Notes: a model not told the origin generated them from the sequence alone. A DNA stretch of 64,000 nucleotides from Litchfieldia alkalitelluris (GCF_002019645.1 NZ_KV917374.1:2244696-2308695); one strand, 5' to 3'. Numbered from the stretch's first letter, positions 40,180 to 51,646 are shown. Program-made: numbers and translations.

Positions 40180-41466
40180 ATGTCTGCAAAATGGGAAAAG
40201 TTAGAAGGCAATCAAGGTGTTCTAACAATAGAAGTAGATGCGGAAAAAGTCAACGAAGGTCTTGACGCTGCATTTAAAAAAGTTGTAACACAAGTTAATA
40301 TTCCAGGATTCCGTAAAGGTAAGGTTCCTCGTGGAATGTTCGAAAAACGTTTTGGTGTAGAAGCACTTTATCAAGATGCTTTGGATATTTTATTACCTGA
40401 AGCATATGCTAGTGCAATTCAAGAAACTGGAATTGAGCCAGTTGATCGTCCTGAAGTAGATGTTGAACAAATCGAAAAAGGCAAAAGCTTAATTTTCACT
40501 GCAAAGGTTACTGTAAAGCCTGAAGTGAAATTAGGTGATTACAAAGGTCTAGAAGTTGAAGTTTTAGATGCAACAGTAACTGACGAAGATATTGATGCAG
40601 AACTAAAGCAACTTCAAGAGAAAAATGCTGAACTAGTTGTTAAAGAAGAAGGAACTGTTGAAAATGGTGATACAGTTGTACTTGATTTCGAAGGATTCGT
40701 TGATGGCGAAGCATTCGAAGGTGGTCAAGCTGATAACTATTCATTAGAAGTAGGTTCAGGTTCTTTCATTCCTGGATTTGAAGAGCAACTTATTGGATTA
40801 AGCAATGGAGATGAAAAGGATGTAGAAGTTTCATTCCCTGAAGAATACCATGCTGAAAACTTAGCAGGTAAGCCAGCTACATTCAAAGTGAAAATTCATG
40901 AAATCAAAGCAAAAGAGCTTCCACAATTAGATGATGAGTTCGCTAAAGATGTGGATGAAGAAGTTGAAACATTAGAAGAATTAAAAGCTAAAACTAGAGC
41001 TCGTTTAGAAGAGACGAAGAAAAATGATTCAGAAAACCAATTGAAAGATACATTAATTGAAAAAGCATCTGAAAATGCTGAAATTGATGTACCACAAGCA
41101 ATGGTTGATACAGAATTAGATCGTATGCTAAAAGAGTTCGAACAACGTTTACAAATGCAAGGTATGAACCTTGACTTATACTTCCAATTCTCAGGTCAAG
41201 ATGAGTCTGCATTACGCGGCCAAATGGCTGAAGATGCAGCTAAGCGTGTCCGTGTGAACTTAACTTTAGAAGCAATCGCAAATGCTGAAAACTTAGTTGC
41301 TTCTGATGAAGAGGTTAATGCTGAGCTTGAGAAAATGGCTGAAATGTACCAAACTCCAGTTGAACAGATTAAAACAATGATCGGTGGAGCAGAAGGTCTT
41401 AAAGAAGACTTGAAAATCAGAAAAGCAATCGATTTTCTTGTAGAAAACAGCAAAAGTATTGCATAA
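40180..41466 (+). CDS. tig: Trigger factor (ribosome-associated chaperone)
   Basis: A 428-residue chaperone and peptidyl-prolyl isomerase that binds nascent chains at the ribosome exit. The ribosome-binding signature [17 protein letters not shown] (about residues 44-60) is intact. The FKBP domain is at about 165-245 ([20 protein letters not shown]), and the C-terminal chaperone arms follow. GGAGGG is 8 bases ahead of the ATG. It precedes clpX and the lon genes, a protein quality-control block. Confidence 0.97.
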   Translation: MSAKWEKLEGNQGVLTIEVDAEKVNEGLDAAFKKVVTQVNIPGFRKGKVPRGMFEKRFGVEALYQDALDILLPEAYASAIQETGIEPVDRPEVDVEQIEKGKSLIFTAKVTVKPEVKLGDYKGLEVEVLDATVTDEDIDAELKQLQEKNAELVVKEEGTVENGDTVVLDFEGFVDGEAFEGGQADNYSLEVGSGSFIPGFEEQLIGLSNGDEKDVEVSFPEEYHAENLAGKPATFKVKIHEIKAKELPQLDDEFAKDVDEEVETLEELKAKTRARLEETKKNDSENQLKDTLIEKASENAEIDVPQAMVDTELDRMLKEFEQRLQMQGMNLDLYFQFSGQDESALRGQMAEDAAKRVRVNLTLEAIANAENLVASDEEVNAELEKMAEMYQTPVEQIKTMIGGAEGLKEDLKIRKAIDFLVENSKSIA

Positions 41467-41482
41467 TAGAAGTATATAGAAT

Positions 41483-41511
41483 AAGGCGCGATTTTCATCG
41501 TGCCTTGTTTT
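41483..41511 (+). terminator. Terminator of tig
   Basis: AAGGCGCGAT / ATCGTGCCTT, 10 bp with one wobble, TTTC loop, tail GTTTTGT. Confidence 0.75.
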
Positions 41512-41654
41512 GTACCTAAAATTTAATTAATAATCAGCCTTGTCTACCGATATACATATATTAATCAGCATCAATCTTGTTTTAATCTTTAATTAATGGG
41601 AATGATAGAAGTAGGGCATGCTTTTTTCGTTCAATTAAAAAACTACATAATTGT

Positions 41655-41682
41655 TTGACAAGACTTATTTGATTTACATAAT
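41655..41682 (+). promoter_or_regulatory. Promoter of clpX
   Basis: TTGACA at 41655-41660, 16-base spacer, CATAAT at 41677-41682. A second candidate is the extended -10 TGGTACAAT at 41722-41730. Confidence 0.55.
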
Positions 41683-41843
41683 TCGCCTAAGGGTTTATAT
41701 TACCTGTCTTTTGGGAATCTGTGGTACAATGCAGTACATAACTAGCTGATTATTAATTTGTAGGGAGAGCCACTCTTTTTTAGCAAATAGTGCTAAAGCA
41801 AGAGATTAGATTTAGAAAGAGAAGAATGATAAGGGGTGACATA

Positions 41844-43115
41844 ATGTTTAAATTTAACGATGAAAAAGGACAATTGAAATGTTCTTTTTGTGGTAAAACA
41901 CAAGATCAAGTCCGTAAATTAGTAGCAGGGCCTGGTGTTTATATATGCGACGAGTGTATTGAGCTTTGTACTGAAATCGTTGAAGAAGAACTGGGAACAG
42001 AGGAAGAAGTAGAATTTAAAGACGTTCCTAAGCCAAAGGAAATTAGAGAAATACTGGATGAGTATGTAATTGGTCAAGATTCTGCTAAGAAATCATTATC
42101 AGTTGCTGTTTACAACCATTACAAGCGTATAAATTCAAACAGTAAAATAGATGATGTAGAACTATCAAAAAGTAATATTGTAATGATCGGCCCTACTGGA
42201 AGTGGTAAAACATTACTTGCTCAAACCTTAGCTAGAATATTAAATGTGCCATTTGCAATTGCAGACGCAACTTCTTTAACTGAAGCTGGATATGTTGGTG
42301 AAGATGTTGAGAATATCTTGCTTAAATTAATTCAAGCTGCAGATTATGATGTTGAAAAAGCAGAAAAAGGAATCATTTACATTGATGAAATTGACAAGGT
42401 TGCTCGTAAATCGGAAAACCCATCAATTACAAGAGATGTATCAGGCGAAGGTGTACAGCAAGCATTACTAAAAATTCTTGAAGGAACAGTGGCTAGTGTT
42501 CCACCACAAGGTGGCAGAAAGCACCCACATCAAGAGTTCATTCAAATTGATACAACGAATATTTTATTTGTCGTTGGTGGAGCGTTTGACGGAATTGAAC
42601 AAATCGTTAAGCGTCGCTTAGGTAAAAAAGTCATTGGTTTCGGTTCTGATACTAAGCAAGAGGATCTTACTCAAAAAGAGTTACTTTCAAAGGCGTTACC
42701 GGAAGATCTATTAAAATTTGGCTTAATTCCAGAGTTTATTGGTCGTTTACCAGTCATTGCAAGCCTTGAGCCACTTGATGAAGAAGCATTAGTTGAGATC
42801 TTAACAAAACCTAAAAATGCCCTTGTTAAGCAATATCAAAAGATGCTTGAATTAGACGAAGTTGAATTAGACTTTGAAGATGGAGCACTATTAGAAATTG
42901 CGAAAAAAGCAATTGAACGAAAAACTGGAGCGCGTGGTTTACGCTCAATTATCGAATCAATCATGCTTGATGTGATGTTTGATCTACCATCAAGAGATGA
43001 TATTAAAAAATGTATCATTACACCGGAAACTGTTTCAGAGTCAAGATCACCTAAGCTTGTTCTTGAAGACGGTACAGTTGTTCAAGGTGATGACGAAGAA
43101 AAAACATCAGCTTAA
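41844..43115 (+). CDS. clpX: ATP-dependent Clp protease, ATP-binding subunit ClpX
   Basis: A 423-residue AAA+ unfoldase that feeds substrates to ClpP. The N-terminal zinc-binding domain has C13-S-F-C16 and C35-D-E-C38. Walker A GPTGSGKT is at 116-123 and Walker [10 protein letters not shown] follows near 180. The ClpP-docking loop IGF is at 264-266. Start: AAGGGGTGA lies before the ATG at 41844; the frame is open to 41790 but those residues do not belong to the family. No CtsR-type heptad repeat is seen upstream. Confidence 0.97.
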   Translation: MFKFNDEKGQLKCSFCGKTQDQVRKLVAGPGVYICDECIELCTEIVEEELGTEEEVEFKDVPKPKEIREILDEYVIGQDSAKKSLSVAVYNHYKRINSNSKIDDVELSKSNIVMIGPTGSGKTLLAQTLARILNVPFAIADATSLTEAGYVGEDVENILLKLIQAADYDVEKAEKGIIYIDEIDKVARKSENPSITRDVSGEGVQQALLKILEGTVASVPPQGGRKHPHQEFIQIDTTNILFVVGGAFDGIEQIVKRRLGKKVIGFGSDTKQEDLTQKELLSKALPEDLLKFGLIPEFIGRLPVIASLEPLDEEALVEILTKPKNALVKQYQKMLELDEVELDFEDGALLEIAKKAIERKTGARGLRSIIESIMLDVMFDLPSRDDIKKCIITPETVSESRSPKLVLEDGTVVQGDDEEKTSA

Positions 43116-43126
43116 TATGAATGTGC

Positions 43127-43166
43127 AAAACCCGAAAGGTGAACTATTAAACCTTTCGGGTTTTTT
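43127..43166 (+). terminator. Terminator of clpX
   Basis: Perfect 14-bp stem AAAACCCGAAAGGT / ACCTTTCGGGTTTT with T tail. Confidence 0.93.
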
Positions 43167-43214
43167 ATATAAATAGTTGAATGATCTTTTGTGTCTAACG
43201 GATTGCTTAAAGTA

Positions 43215-43424
43215 CTACCCTGAAAATAACTTAGGTTGTGGAGTTCCATGTGCTTGCTTTCCGCGGGGTGGTCCGGGAGCCTCCTCGTCGCCTTGGGGGC
43301 TCCTGCGGGGTCTTCCGAGACCACTAAATCCCGCAGGAGTCAAGTGGCTCTCCGCACATTCCACACTGTGGTGTAGCAATTTTCATTCGTCAAGTGCGAA
43401 TTAAATTAGCCTGGATGTCTACCT
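43215..43424 (-). repeat. Dispersed repeat R1, copy e
   Basis: Reverse orientation: CTACCCTGAAAATAACTTAG, GCTTTCCGCGGGGTGG, GAGCCTCCTCGTCGCC, CTCCTGCGGGGTCTTCCGAG, ATCCCGCAGGAGTCAAGTGG, GGATGTCTACCT. Confidence 0.85.
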
Positions 43425-43720
43425 AGATTAATCATTCATCCAAGTCTACTTCCCCTAACTTGTCGCTAATAAGGTGGAGCCTCTGAATTCTCCTAATACC
43501 GAGTAAATATGCCTTCAATTCATGTTAATTCAAGATTCTCCTTTTTTTCTGTTTATTACATCTCTCGGCAGGAGATACTAGCTATAAGACGCATCTATCA
43601 TCATATTCGCCGATAGGAAGATACATAGCAAGAGAAAAAAAGAGAGAGAATAAGGTTTCCTTTTATCCATAAATTTTTACAGGGAACTATTGATTACAAC
43701 TAGAGTGCAGGAGGTATTTT
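43425..43720. other. Intergenic region before lonB, no gene seen
   Basis: About 300 bases without repeats or frames of note. lonB is a forespore (SigF) gene in B. subtilis; I found CCATA at 43667 and GGGAACTATT at 43682, but the 10-base spacing is too short for a confident SigF call. Confidence 0.4.
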
Positions 43721-45400
43721 ATGAGTTGGACAGGAATCGCTTTGTTTGTACAGCTGTTTTTTGGGATTATCATTGGGCTTTATTTTTGGAATTTACTTAA
43801 AAATCAACGGACACAGAAGGTCTCAATTGATAAAGAATCGCGAAAAGAAATGGAACAGTTGCGCAAAATGAGAGCAATCTCTTTAACAGAACCTCTAGCA
43901 GAAAAAGTTAGACCGACAAGTTTTAATGACATCGTGGGCCAAGAGGATGGAATAAAATCATTAAAGGCTGCCCTATGTGGACCAAATCCACAGCATGTGA
44001 TTATTTATGGACCGCCTGGTGTAGGAAAAACAGCCGCTGCTAGATTAGTACTAGAAGAAGCAAAAAGAAATGCAAAATCCCCATTTAAAAATTCAGCAGT
44101 ATTTGTAGAATTAGATGCAACAACAGCAAGATTTGATGAAAGAGGAATTGCTGATCCGCTTATTGGATCAGTTCATGACCCTATTTATCAGGGTGCTGGA
44201 GCTATGGGACAAGCAGGTATTCCACAGCCTAAACAAGGAGCAGTAACACATGCTCATGGTGGAGTATTATTTATTGATGAAATTGGTGAGCTTCATCCGA
44301 TTCAGATGAACAAGATGCTAAAAGTGTTAGAGGATCGCAAAGTATTTTTGGAAAGTGCTTATTATAGTGAAGAAAATGCACAAATTCCAACCCATATTCA
44401 TGATATCTTTAAAAATGGATTACCGGCAGACTTTCGCTTAATTGGAGCGACCACTAGAACTCCAAATGAATTACCACCAGCTATTCGATCAAGATGCTTG
44501 GAAGTGTTTTTTAGAGAGCTAGATAAAGATGAGCTAGCAAAAGTTGTTCGAAATGCTCTTGATAAAGTAGGAATGACTGCTACAGAAAAAGGAGTCATGA
44601 TGTTAGCAGAGTATTGTCGAAATGGTCGAGAAGTAGTCAACATGGTTCAAATTGCAGCCGGCCTTGCAATATCAGAGGATCGAACTTTAATTAAGGATGA
44701 TGACATTGAATGGGTAATCCATTCAAGTCAACTATCTCCTAGAAATGATAAGAAAATTAATGAACAACCCAAAATTGGTCTTGTGAATGGCTTAGCGGTG
44801 TATGGACCTAATACTGGTTCCTTACTTGAAATTGAAGTAACGGTTATTCCTGCAATAGAAAAAGGGTCAATTAATATTACAGGAATTGTTGAAGAAGAAA
44901 GTATTGGAGACCGAAGCAAGTCAGTGCGTAGAAAAAGTATGGCTAAAGGATCAATAGAAAATGTGATCACAGTCCTTCGCTCAATGGGTGTTCCTGCTGG
45001 AGACTTTGATATTCATGTCAACTTCCCTGGAGGAATTCCTGTAGATGGACCTTCTGCTGGTATTGCGATGGCAACAGGGATCTACTCAGCTATAAATAAA
45101 CTACCTGTAAGTAATATGATTGCCATGACTGGTGAAATCAGTATTCATGGTCAAGTAAAACCAATCGGTGGAGTTGTCGCAAAAGTGAAGGCTGCTAAGC
45201 AAGCAGGTGTACAACGGGTAATCATTCCAAAAGAAAATATGCAAAACATCTTGCGAGAGATTGAGGGCATTGAGATTATTCCTGTCACACATCTTGAACA
45301 AGTATTTGATATTGCATTAGCGCCAGTTAACAATGTGGAACATATTACGGATGAGTCTATACCAGCGTCTGCTGACTTATCTGCAAAAGAGTCTGTCTAA
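43721..45400 (+). CDS. lonB: Sporulation-specific ATP-dependent protease LonB
   Basis: A 559-residue Lon-type protease of the short, membrane-anchored class. A single N-terminal helix (WTGIALFVQLFFGIIIGLYFW, residues 3-23) replaces the long Lon N-domain. Walker A GPPGVGKT is at 97-104 and LFIDEIGELH near 185. The C-terminal Ser-Lys dyad is S445 (DGPSAGIA) and K488 (GGVVAK). B. subtilis LonB is made in the forespore. It is followed by lonA after a terminator, as in B. subtilis. Confidence 0.95.
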   Translation: MSWTGIALFVQLFFGIIIGLYFWNLLKNQRTQKVSIDKESRKEMEQLRKMRAISLTEPLAEKVRPTSFNDIVGQEDGIKSLKAALCGPNPQHVIIYGPPGVGKTAAARLVLEEAKRNAKSPFKNSAVFVELDATTARFDERGIADPLIGSVHDPIYQGAGAMGQAGIPQPKQGAVTHAHGGVLFIDEIGELHPIQMNKMLKVLEDRKVFLESAYYSEENAQIPTHIHDIFKNGLPADFRLIGATTRTPNELPPAIRSRCLEVFFRELDKDELAKVVRNALDKVGMTATEKGVMMLAEYCRNGREVVNMVQIAAGLAISEDRTLIKDDDIEWVIHSSQLSPRNDKKINEQPKIGLVNGLAVYGPNTGSLLEIEVTVIPAIEKGSINITGIVEEESIGDRSKSVRRKSMAKGSIENVITVLRSMGVPAGDFDIHVNFPGGIPVDGPSAGIAMATGIYSAINKLPVSNMIAMTGEISIHGQVKPIGGVVAKVKAAKQAGVQRVIIPKENMQNILREIEGIEIIPVTHLEQVFDIALAPVNNVEHITDESIPASADLSAKESV

Positions 45401-45410
45401 CTATTGAGGA

Positions 45411-45440
45411 GGGAAGGGCGTACCCTTCCCTTTTATTTTT
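45411..45440 (+). terminator. Terminator of lonB
   Basis: GGGAAGGG / CCCTTCCC with a CGTA loop, then TTTTATTTTTT. Confidence 0.9.
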
Positions 45441-45547
45441 TATATGCATAAGAATTATGAGAATTAATGAGAAGCCTGGCCCTTAGGTTCCTCTTAATAG
45501 ACACGTTATAGTAAATAAGATAGAATGATACAAAGTCATTTTTTTAA

Positions 45548-45712
45548 AAAGGCTCTTTTTGGAAAGCTTGTTGCTAATGAACCTATTTTCGGACAGGTTA
45601 TACTATTTCACTAGATGTTATGGTTATCTTTAGGAAGAAAAGATGCCACTCTACTCAGTTCATAGTGATTTACTAGACCTTTAAAAGCAACAAAGTATAC
45701 GAAAACAGCCTT
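45548..45712 (-). repeat. Dispersed repeat R2, copy B
   Basis: Read on the minus strand: AAGGCTGTTTTCGTATACTTTGTTGC, AATCACTATGAACTGAGTAG, AGTGGCATCTTTTCTTCC and finally TTTCCAAAAAGAGCCTT, matching copies A and C block by block. Confidence 0.78.
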
Positions 45713-45922
45713 AAGTAATGACTCTTTTCTGGATGTTTGTTACTAATTACCCTATATTAAAATTGGATATGGAATTATATTAATAGGCTATTTTTACGAA
45801 GCTATGGAGTATGTTCGCTTTTGGTAGTAAATTTTATCGGGATATAGCCCATAAAAATTATAATATAGAGTAAGATATAACGTATAAGAGTAATTATATT
45901 AATGGAATTTTGAGGTGTTTGC
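45713..45922. other. Upstream region of lonA with R2 fragments
   Basis: GACTCTTTTCTGGATGTTTG (about 45720) resembles the start of copy B, and AGGCTATTTTTACGAAG (about 45785) resembles the opposite end of R2, so decayed fragments in opposite orientations lie here. TATAAT at 45859-45864 may be the lonA -10, without a good -35. No CtsR-type operator is seen. Confidence 0.4.
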
Positions 45923-48247
45923 ATGAAAATTGACAATGAGATCATTGTTCCTCTTTTACCACTTCGAGGGTTATTGGTATATCCAACGATGGTATTACAT
46001 TTAGATGTGGGACGAGATAAATCGGTTCAAGCGTTGGAAAAAGCAATGGTGGAAGACCATATTATTTTTCTAACTACCCAAACAGATGTATCTGTCGATG
46101 ACCCGATGTTAGAGGATATCTATAAGGTTGGGACAGTAACAAAGGTCAAACAGATGCTTAAACTACCGAATGGCACAATTAGAGTGTTAGTTGAAGGCTT
46201 AGTGAGAGCAGAAATCGCTGAATTATACAATGAAGATACATACTTAACGGTTAAGGTAAAAACCTTTGAGGATGAAACTGATAAGGATGTTGAAAGTGAA
46301 GCTTTAATGAGAACAATGCTTGAATATTTTGAGCAATACATAAAGATCTCAAAGAAAATTTCAACCGAAACCTATTCAAGCGTAACTGATATTGAAGAGC
46401 CAGGAAGAATGGCTGATATTATAGCGTCACATCTACCTTTAAAATTAAAGGAAAAGCAAGAAATACTAGAAACACTAGATGTGAAAGAACGTGTGAATAA
46501 AATTATTGAGATTATCAATAACGAAAAAGAAGTGTTAACTCTTGAGAAAAAAATTGGTCAACGTGTAAAACGCTCGATGGAAAGAACTCAGAAAGAATAC
46601 TACCTTCGTGAGCAAATGAAGGCGATTCAAAAAGAGCTAGGTGATAAAGAGGGTAAGACAGGCGAAGTCACCACATTAAAAGAGAAAATTGAAGCTGCTG
46701 GGATGCCAGAAAATGTGGGGAAAATTGCTTTAAAGGAATTGGAGCGATACGAAAAAATTCCACAAACGTCTGCTGAAAGTGCGGTTATACGTAATTACAT
46801 TGAATGGTTACTTGCTTTACCTTGGACAAAAGCAACTGTAGATCAGCTAGATATTCATCATGCGGAAGATGTGCTTGAAAAGGATCACTATGGTTTAGAA
46901 AAAGTAAAAGAACGTGTCCTTGAATACTTGGCGGTTCAACAATTAACACAGTCACTAAAAGGACCCATCCTTTGCTTAGCGGGACCTCCTGGAGTTGGTA
47001 AAACCTCGTTAGCAAAATCCATTGCTAAATCATTAGGTAGAAATTTTGTCCGTATTTCACTTGGTGGAGTTAGGGATGAATCGGAAATTAGAGGGCACCG
47101 AAGAACCTATGTTGGAGCAATGCCTGGCCGTATCATTCAGGGAATGAAGAAAGCTAATACAATCAATCCTGTTTTTCTGCTGGATGAAATTGATAAAATG
47201 TCTAGTGATTTCAGAGGAGATCCTTCTGCAGCAATGCTAGAGGTATTGGATCCTGAACAAAATAGTACGTTTAGCGATCATTTCATTGAAGAGCCTTATA
47301 ATCTTTCAAAGGTTATGTTTATTGCTACGGCAAACAATCTGGGAACCATTCCTGGACCATTGTTAGATCGTATGGAGATTATCACCATCGCTGGGTATAC
47401 GGAGCTTGAGAAAATCCATATTGCCAAAGACCATCTTCTTCAAAAACAAATTGAAGAGCATGGCTTACAAAAAGGAAAGCTCCAAATGCGTGACGAAGCG
47501 ATTCAAGGTTTAATACGTCATTACACTCGTGAGGCAGGTGTTCGTGGTCTTGAGCGACAATTGGCAACAATCTGTCGAAAAGCTGCAAAAATCATTGTAT
47601 CTGAAGATAGAAAGCGGATTGTGGTTACTGAGAAAAACTTAGAAGAGTTCTTAGGAAAATCAAAATTCCGCTATGGCCAAGCTGAGCTTGAAGACCAAGT
47701 CGGAGTTTCAACAGGTCTTGCATATACTGCATTCGGTGGCGATACGTTATCCATTGAAGTGGCTTTAGCACCTGGTAAAGGGAAATTAGTTTTAACAGGA
47801 AAGCTTGGAGATGTGATGAAGGAATCTGCTCAAGCAGCATTCAGCTATGTTCGTTCAAAAGCAGTAGAGCTTAAGATCGATCCTGAATTCCATGAGAAAA
47901 ATGATATCCATATCCATGTTCCAGAAGGCGCTGTTCCGAAGGATGGTCCATCTGCCGGTATTACGATTGCGACAGCATTAATATCAGCATTAACTGGTCG
48001 GGCAGTACGTAAGGAAGTGGGAATGACAGGCGAGATCACACTAAGAGGAAGAGTTCTTCCGATTGGTGGGTTAAAAGAAAAGTCTTTAAGTGCACATCGT
48101 GCAGGTCTTAAGAAGATTATATGTCCAAAAGAGAACGAGAAAGATATAGATGACATTCCAGAAAGTGTTCGTAATGATCTTCAATTTGTTACCGTATCTC
48201 ACCTGGATGAAGTACTAGAACATGCATTAGTAGGTGGGACAGAATGA
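45923..48247 (+). CDS. lonA: ATP-dependent protease Lon (LonA)
   Basis: A 774-residue cytoplasmic AAA+ protease. The N-terminal Lon substrate-binding domain spans about residues 1-200 ([17 protein letters not shown]), then coiled coil, AAA+ with Walker A GPPGVGKT at 354-361 and [18 protein letters not shown] near 415, and the protease domain with S677 (DGPSAGIT) and K720 (GGLKEK). TGAGGTG is 7 bases before the ATG. The stop overlaps ysxC by 4 bases. Confidence 0.97.
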   Translation: MKIDNEIIVPLLPLRGLLVYPTMVLHLDVGRDKSVQALEKAMVEDHIIFLTTQTDVSVDDPMLEDIYKVGTVTKVKQMLKLPNGTIRVLVEGLVRAEIAELYNEDTYLTVKVKTFEDETDKDVESEALMRTMLEYFEQYIKISKKISTETYSSVTDIEEPGRMADIIASHLPLKLKEKQEILETLDVKERVNKIIEIINNEKEVLTLEKKIGQRVKRSMERTQKEYYLREQMKAIQKELGDKEGKTGEVTTLKEKIEAAGMPENVGKIALKELERYEKIPQTSAESAVIRNYIEWLLALPWTKATVDQLDIHHAEDVLEKDHYGLEKVKERVLEYLAVQQLTQSLKGPILCLAGPPGVGKTSLAKSIAKSLGRNFVRISLGGVRDESEIRGHRRTYVGAMPGRIIQGMKKANTINPVFLLDEIDKMSSDFRGDPSAAMLEVLDPEQNSTFSDHFIEEPYNLSKVMFIATANNLGTIPGPLLDRMEIITIAGYTELEKIHIAKDHLLQKQIEEHGLQKGKLQMRDEAIQGLIRHYTREAGVRGLERQLATICRKAAKIIVSEDRKRIVVTEKNLEEFLGKSKFRYGQAELEDQVGVSTGLAYTAFGGDTLSIEVALAPGKGKLVLTGKLGDVMKESAQAAFSYVRSKAVELKIDPEFHEKNDIHIHVPEGAVPKDGPSAGITIATALISALTGRAVRKEVGMTGEITLRGRVLPIGGLKEKSLSAHRAGLKKIICPKENEKDIDDIPESVRNDLQFVTVSHLDEVLEHALVGGTE

Positions 48248-48825
48248 AAGTAAATACAGCTGAAATAGTCATAAGTGCGGTAAAACCAGAGCAGTACCCT
48301 GACACTGATTTCCCAGAATTCGCGTTAGCTGGGAGATCAAATGTTGGTAAATCCTCTTTTATTAATAAAATGATTGCTCGCAAAGCTTTAGCCCGCACAT
48401 CATCAAAACCAGGAAAAACCCAAACATTGAATTTCTTTTTAATCAATGAAGCAATCTTCTTTGTGGACGTACCTGGTTATGGCTATGCAAAGGTTTCAAA
48501 AACGGAACGCGCAGCATGGGGGAAGATGATTGAAACATATCTAACAAGACGAGAACAGCTCAGAGCAGTTGTTCAAATTGTTGACCTGCGTCATCCTCCA
48601 ACAAATGATGATATTATGATGTATGACTTTGTAAAACATTACAATATTCCAGTCATCATTATCGCAACCAAAGCTGACAAAATTCCTAAAGGGAAATGGG
48701 ATAAACATCTGAAAGTGGTAAAAGAAACACTTGAATTAGATCCTAATGATCAAATTGTATTATTTTCGTCAGAAACAGGCTTGGGGAAAGATAAGGCTTG
48801 GGCAGCAATGCAGAGTTTTATGTAA
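48244..48825 (+). CDS. ysxC: Ribosome biogenesis GTP-binding protein YsxC (EngB)
   Basis: A 193-residue TRAFAC-class GTPase needed for assembly of the 50S subunit. G1 is GRSNVGKSS (residues 30-38), the switch I region follows at [12 protein letters not shown]3 is [10 protein letters not shown] (about 75), G4 is TKADKIPKG (about 144), and G5 is FSSETGLGK. The ATG overlaps the lonA stop (ATGA), so the genes are translationally coupled. A terminator follows. Confidence 0.96.
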   Translation: MKVNTAEIVISAVKPEQYPDTDFPEFALAGRSNVGKSSFINKMIARKALARTSSKPGKTQTLNFFLINEAIFFVDVPGYGYAKVSKTERAAWGKMIETYLTRREQLRAVVQIVDLRHPPTNDDIMMYDFVKHYNIPVIIIATKADKIPKGKWDKHLKVVKETLELDPNDQIVLFSSETGLGKDKAWAAMQSFM

Positions 48826-48833
48826 GTGTAGTG

Positions 48834-48873
48834 AAAGCTATCAAGGGGAGACTCTTGGTAGCTTTATTTTTTG
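48834..48873 (+). terminator. Terminator of lonA-ysxC
   Basis: AAAGCTATCAAG / CTTGGTAGCTTT, 12 bp with one wobble, 8-base loop, then ATTTTTT. Confidence 0.87.
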
Positions 48874-48892
48874 CGGGATAATGAAGGATAAC

Positions 48893-49078
48893 CCCAGTAT
48901 TACTTAGGTGGAAGAGTTGCACTCGCTCCGAACCACTCGCGGGATACCGCGGGCGGGACGGTGAGCCTCCTCGTCGCAGGCTCCTGCGGGGGCTCACTTT
49001 GCCCCGTGCATCCCGCAGGAGTCGAGTGGCTCTCCGCTCATTCCACATTGAGTGTGGAAATTCCATTTTAATTACCAC
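48893..49078 (-). repeat. Dispersed repeat R1, copy f
   Basis: Reverse orientation, somewhat diverged: TTAGGTGGAAGAGTTGCACT, CGGTGAGCCTCCTCGTCGCA, GGCTCCTGCGGGGGCTCAC, ATCCCGCAGGAGTCGAGTGG, CTCCGCTCATTCCACA. Confidence 0.82.
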
Positions 49079-49149
49079 TTCTTATAAGCACAAGAGTATA
49101 AAAGGGAACTATACTAAATCCTAAATGGTTATTTCAAACATGGAATATT

Positions 49150-49635
49150 TTACTTCTTCTTAACAAATAATAGATAAAATCCAACACCTATTAAGATAAT
49201 CGGCCAATACTTAATCACAGCACCAACAAAACTACCTAAACTACTTACATAACTGATAAAAGAAGTATAATTTAAAATTAAAAGTGCAATTGCAAGTAAT
49301 AAGAAGCCTTGCCCATGATCAGCTTTTGTTTTAAGTGATCTTAAAATGAAGCCAACTGCAACAATCAGCACTAGCATGCCGCGGTGCTCCGGCCAAATAG
49401 GAAGGCTATTTAATTCGTGAAAATGAAAGCCAAACCCTGTTAATATAACTCCAGGTAAAATATGACTATCATCATTCAAACTATAAGCTTGTACAAGTAA
49501 GGTAATCCCGATAATCATTGCCATTGTGCCCCAAGAAAATATGCCAGGGAACAAGGCTATGTTTAAATGCTGCAATAAAAAATATGTACCAAACCCAATT
49601 AAAATCATTCCAGGAAAAATACTATGTTTCTTCAA
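49150..49635 (-). CDS. ysxD: YsxD-like membrane protein
   Basis: A 161-residue integral membrane protein with about six hydrophobic segments and repeated LPGVILTGFGF / FPGMILIGFGTYF patterns, of the LiaI/DUF5668 type. The gene lies between ysxC and hemA, the position of ysxD in B. subtilis, but I name it by context and general pattern only. The start is TTG at 49635 with TGGAGGT 8 bases ahead on the minus strand. Function unknown. Repeats of family R1 lie on both sides of it. Confidence 0.75.
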   Translation of the reverse strand: MKKHSIFPGMILIGFGTYFLLQHLNIALFPGIFSWGTMAMIIGITLLVQAYSLNDDSHILPGVILTGFGFHFHELNSLPIWPEHRGMLVLIVAVGFILRSLKTKADHGQGFLLLAIALLILNYTSFISYVSSLGSFVGAVIKYWPIILIGVGFYLLFVKKK

Positions 49636-49669
49636 CTTACTATACCTCCAATTAAAATAGTAAAGCTAT

Positions 49670-49890
49670 ATCTTAAAAATAACTTAGGGTGGAAGAGTTG
49701 CATTCGCTGCGATCCACTCGCTTTCCGCGGGGCGGGCATGAGCCTCCTCGTCGCAAGGGCTGCTCCTGCAGGGTCTCACGTCAACTGCATATCCCGCAGG
49801 AGTCGAGTGGCTCTCCGCTCATTTCACAATGAGTATGAAAACTTTTTATCCATTACGCTGCAAATACTCATTCACATGATGGGTCTACCT
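49670..49890 (-). repeat. Dispersed repeat R1, copy g
   Basis: Reverse orientation: AAAAATAACTTAGGGTGGAA, ATCCACTCGCTTTCCGCGGG, ATGAGCCTCCTCGTCGCAA, CTCCTGCAGGGTCTCACG, TATCCCGCAGGAGTCGAGTG, GGGTCTACCT. It lies 35 bases upstream of the ysxD start codon. Confidence 0.85.
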
Positions 49891-50154
49891 ATAAAGTATT
49901 GCTATCTTTTACTATAGCCAACTGAGGAAATTCTCATTAGAAAGACTACTGATCTTCTCCTAAAAGAGTTGTTTAACTCAAATTTAGAAAGTCCAAGGAT
50001 AACGAAAATAGCTAATAGTAAAGAATACTTGAATAACCTCACGTTTTTTGGTATTGTACTCTTTGTAAGTTTAACAGGAGACGGGCTATTTTTGATATAT
50101 TTTAATCGATATTTTAATCTTATTATACGGATTCACATTCTGTTCACAATTATT
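49891..50154. other. Intergenic region before the hemA promoter
   Basis: AT-rich, no repeat family seen. A 79-codon frame at 49969-50208 lacks a ribosome site and runs through the hemA promoter, so I do not count it as a gene. Confidence 0.45.
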
Positions 50155-50184
50155 TTGATTGATAAAACGGAGACATGTTATAAT
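50155..50184 (+). promoter_or_regulatory. Promoter of the hem operon
   Basis: TTGATT at 50155-50160, 18-base spacer, extended -10 TGTTATAAT (TATAAT at 50179-50184). Predicted start near 50191, about 87 bases before hemA. B. subtilis hemA is under PerR control; only a half-site TTATAAT is seen here, so I do not claim a PerR box. Confidence 0.65.
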
Positions 50185-50277
50185 ACCAATAGGATTTCTT
50201 ATGATTAAATCCCTTTTTAGGGTTTATACTATATAGCTGTTGTTTAACTAATAAAAAAATTTTGGGGGTGTCATCGA

Positions 50278-51633
50278 ATGCATGTCATAGTTGTCGGATT
50301 AAATTATAAAACTGCCCCTGTAGAAATACGAGAGAGATTATCTTTTAATACGACTGATCTAGCAGATGCGATGAAACAGCTCAAAAATAAGAAAAGTATT
50401 TTAGAGAATATCATCATATCAACATGTAATCGTACAGAGATTTATGCGGTTGTTGATCAGTTGCATACAGGACGTCACTTTATAAAAGCATTTCTATCAG
50501 AGTGGTTTAATATTGAGAAGGAAGAGTTTACTCCATTCCTTAACATATATGAAAACGATGGTGCAATTGAGCATTTATTTAATGTAACGTGTGGTTTGAA
50601 CTCGATGGTAGTTGGAGAAACACAGATTCTTGGTCAGGTTCGTTCTAGCTTCTTGTTAGCTCAAGAGGAAAATACGATTGGGACAGTTTTTAATCAGCTG
50701 TTCAAACAATCAATCACTTTAGCTAAGCGTGCACATGCTGAAACGGATATTGGTGCAAATGCGGTATCTGTTAGTTATGCTGCGGTTGAGCTTGCTAAAA
50801 AGATTTTTGGTAGTCTTGCTAATAAGCATGTTCTTATTCTTGGTGCAGGTAAAATGGGTGAACTTGCAGCACAAAACCTTTACGGAAATGGCGTAAAGCA
50901 AGTGACTGTGATGAACCGTACATTTGAAAAAGCCCAAGATTTAGCGAAAAAGTTTGATGGTGCTGCCAAACCACTTCAAGAGCTTCAATGTGCATTAATG
51001 GAAGCTGATATTATGATTAGCTCAACTGGTGCAAAAGGGTATGTAATTACGAAGGAAATGATGACACATGTGGAACGCATGAGAAAAGGTCGCCCATTGT
51101 TTATGGTAGACATTGCCGTTCCTCGTGATTTAGATCCAGCACTTGCTGAATTAGATACTGTGTTCTTATATGATATTGATGATTTAGAAGGCATTGTAGA
51201 AGCAAATATGCAAGAGCGCAAGAAGGCCGCTGAAAGTATTGAAATCATGATTGAAGCTGAAATCGTTGAGTTTAAGCAATGGCTTGGAACACTGGGTGTC
51301 GTGCCTGTGATTTCTGCTCTACGCAAAAAGGCGTTAGCTGTTCAAGCCGAAACGATGGAAAGCATTGAGCGCAAAATGCCTAACTTAACAGATCGTGAGA
51401 AAAAGCTATTAAACAAACACACAAAGAGTATTATTAATCAGTTATTACGTGATCCGATTTTACGTGTGAAAGAACTTGCGGCAGATCAAAATGCAGATGA
51501 AACACTAGATCTCTTCATGAAGATATTTGATATTGAAGAGGCGGTAGAAACTGAACGAGAAACACAAACGCAACGAAAAGATGTTGTTGAACGTGGGCTT
51601 AACAGAATAAATGAGCCTTCTCTTCAGTCATAG
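50278..51633 (+). CDS. hemA: Glutamyl-tRNA reductase
   Basis: A 451-residue NADPH enzyme that reduces glutamyl-tRNA to glutamate-1-semialdehyde, the committed step of C5-pathway tetrapyrrole synthesis. The catalytic Cys50 is in [26 protein letters not shown] (about 103) and the Rossmann motif [15 protein letters not shown] (about 183) follow. GGGGGTG is 7 bases ahead of the ATG. It opens the operon hemA-hemX-hemC-hemD-hemB-hemL. Confidence 0.97.
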   Translation: MHVIVVGLNYKTAPVEIRERLSFNTTDLADAMKQLKNKKSILENIIISTCNRTEIYAVVDQLHTGRHFIKAFLSEWFNIEKEEFTPFLNIYENDGAIEHLFNVTCGLNSMVVGETQILGQVRSSFLLAQEENTIGTVFNQLFKQSITLAKRAHAETDIGANAVSVSYAAVELAKKIFGSLANKHVLILGAGKMGELAAQNLYGNGVKQVTVMNRTFEKAQDLAKKFDGAAKPLQELQCALMEADIMISSTGAKGYVITKEMMTHVERMRKGRPLFMVDIAVPRDLDPALAELDTVFLYDIDDLEGIVEANMQERKKAAESIEIMIEAEIVEFKQWLGTLGVVPVISALRKKALAVQAETMESIERKMPNLTDREKKLLNKHTKSIINQLLRDPILRVKELAADQNADETLDLFMKIFDIEEAVETERETQTQRKDVVERGLNRINEPSLQS

Positions 51634-51646
51634 GAGAATAGTCTAA

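Noticed and set aside
43660-43700. SigF promoter before lonB
   Set aside because: Elements resembling -35 and -10 are present but only about 10 bases apart.
50155-50195. PerR box at the hemA promoter
   Set aside because: Only the half-site TTATAAT fits; the second half (CCAATAG) does not.
49969-50208. 79-codon frame before hemA
   Set aside because: No ribosome site, and it includes the probable hemA promoter.
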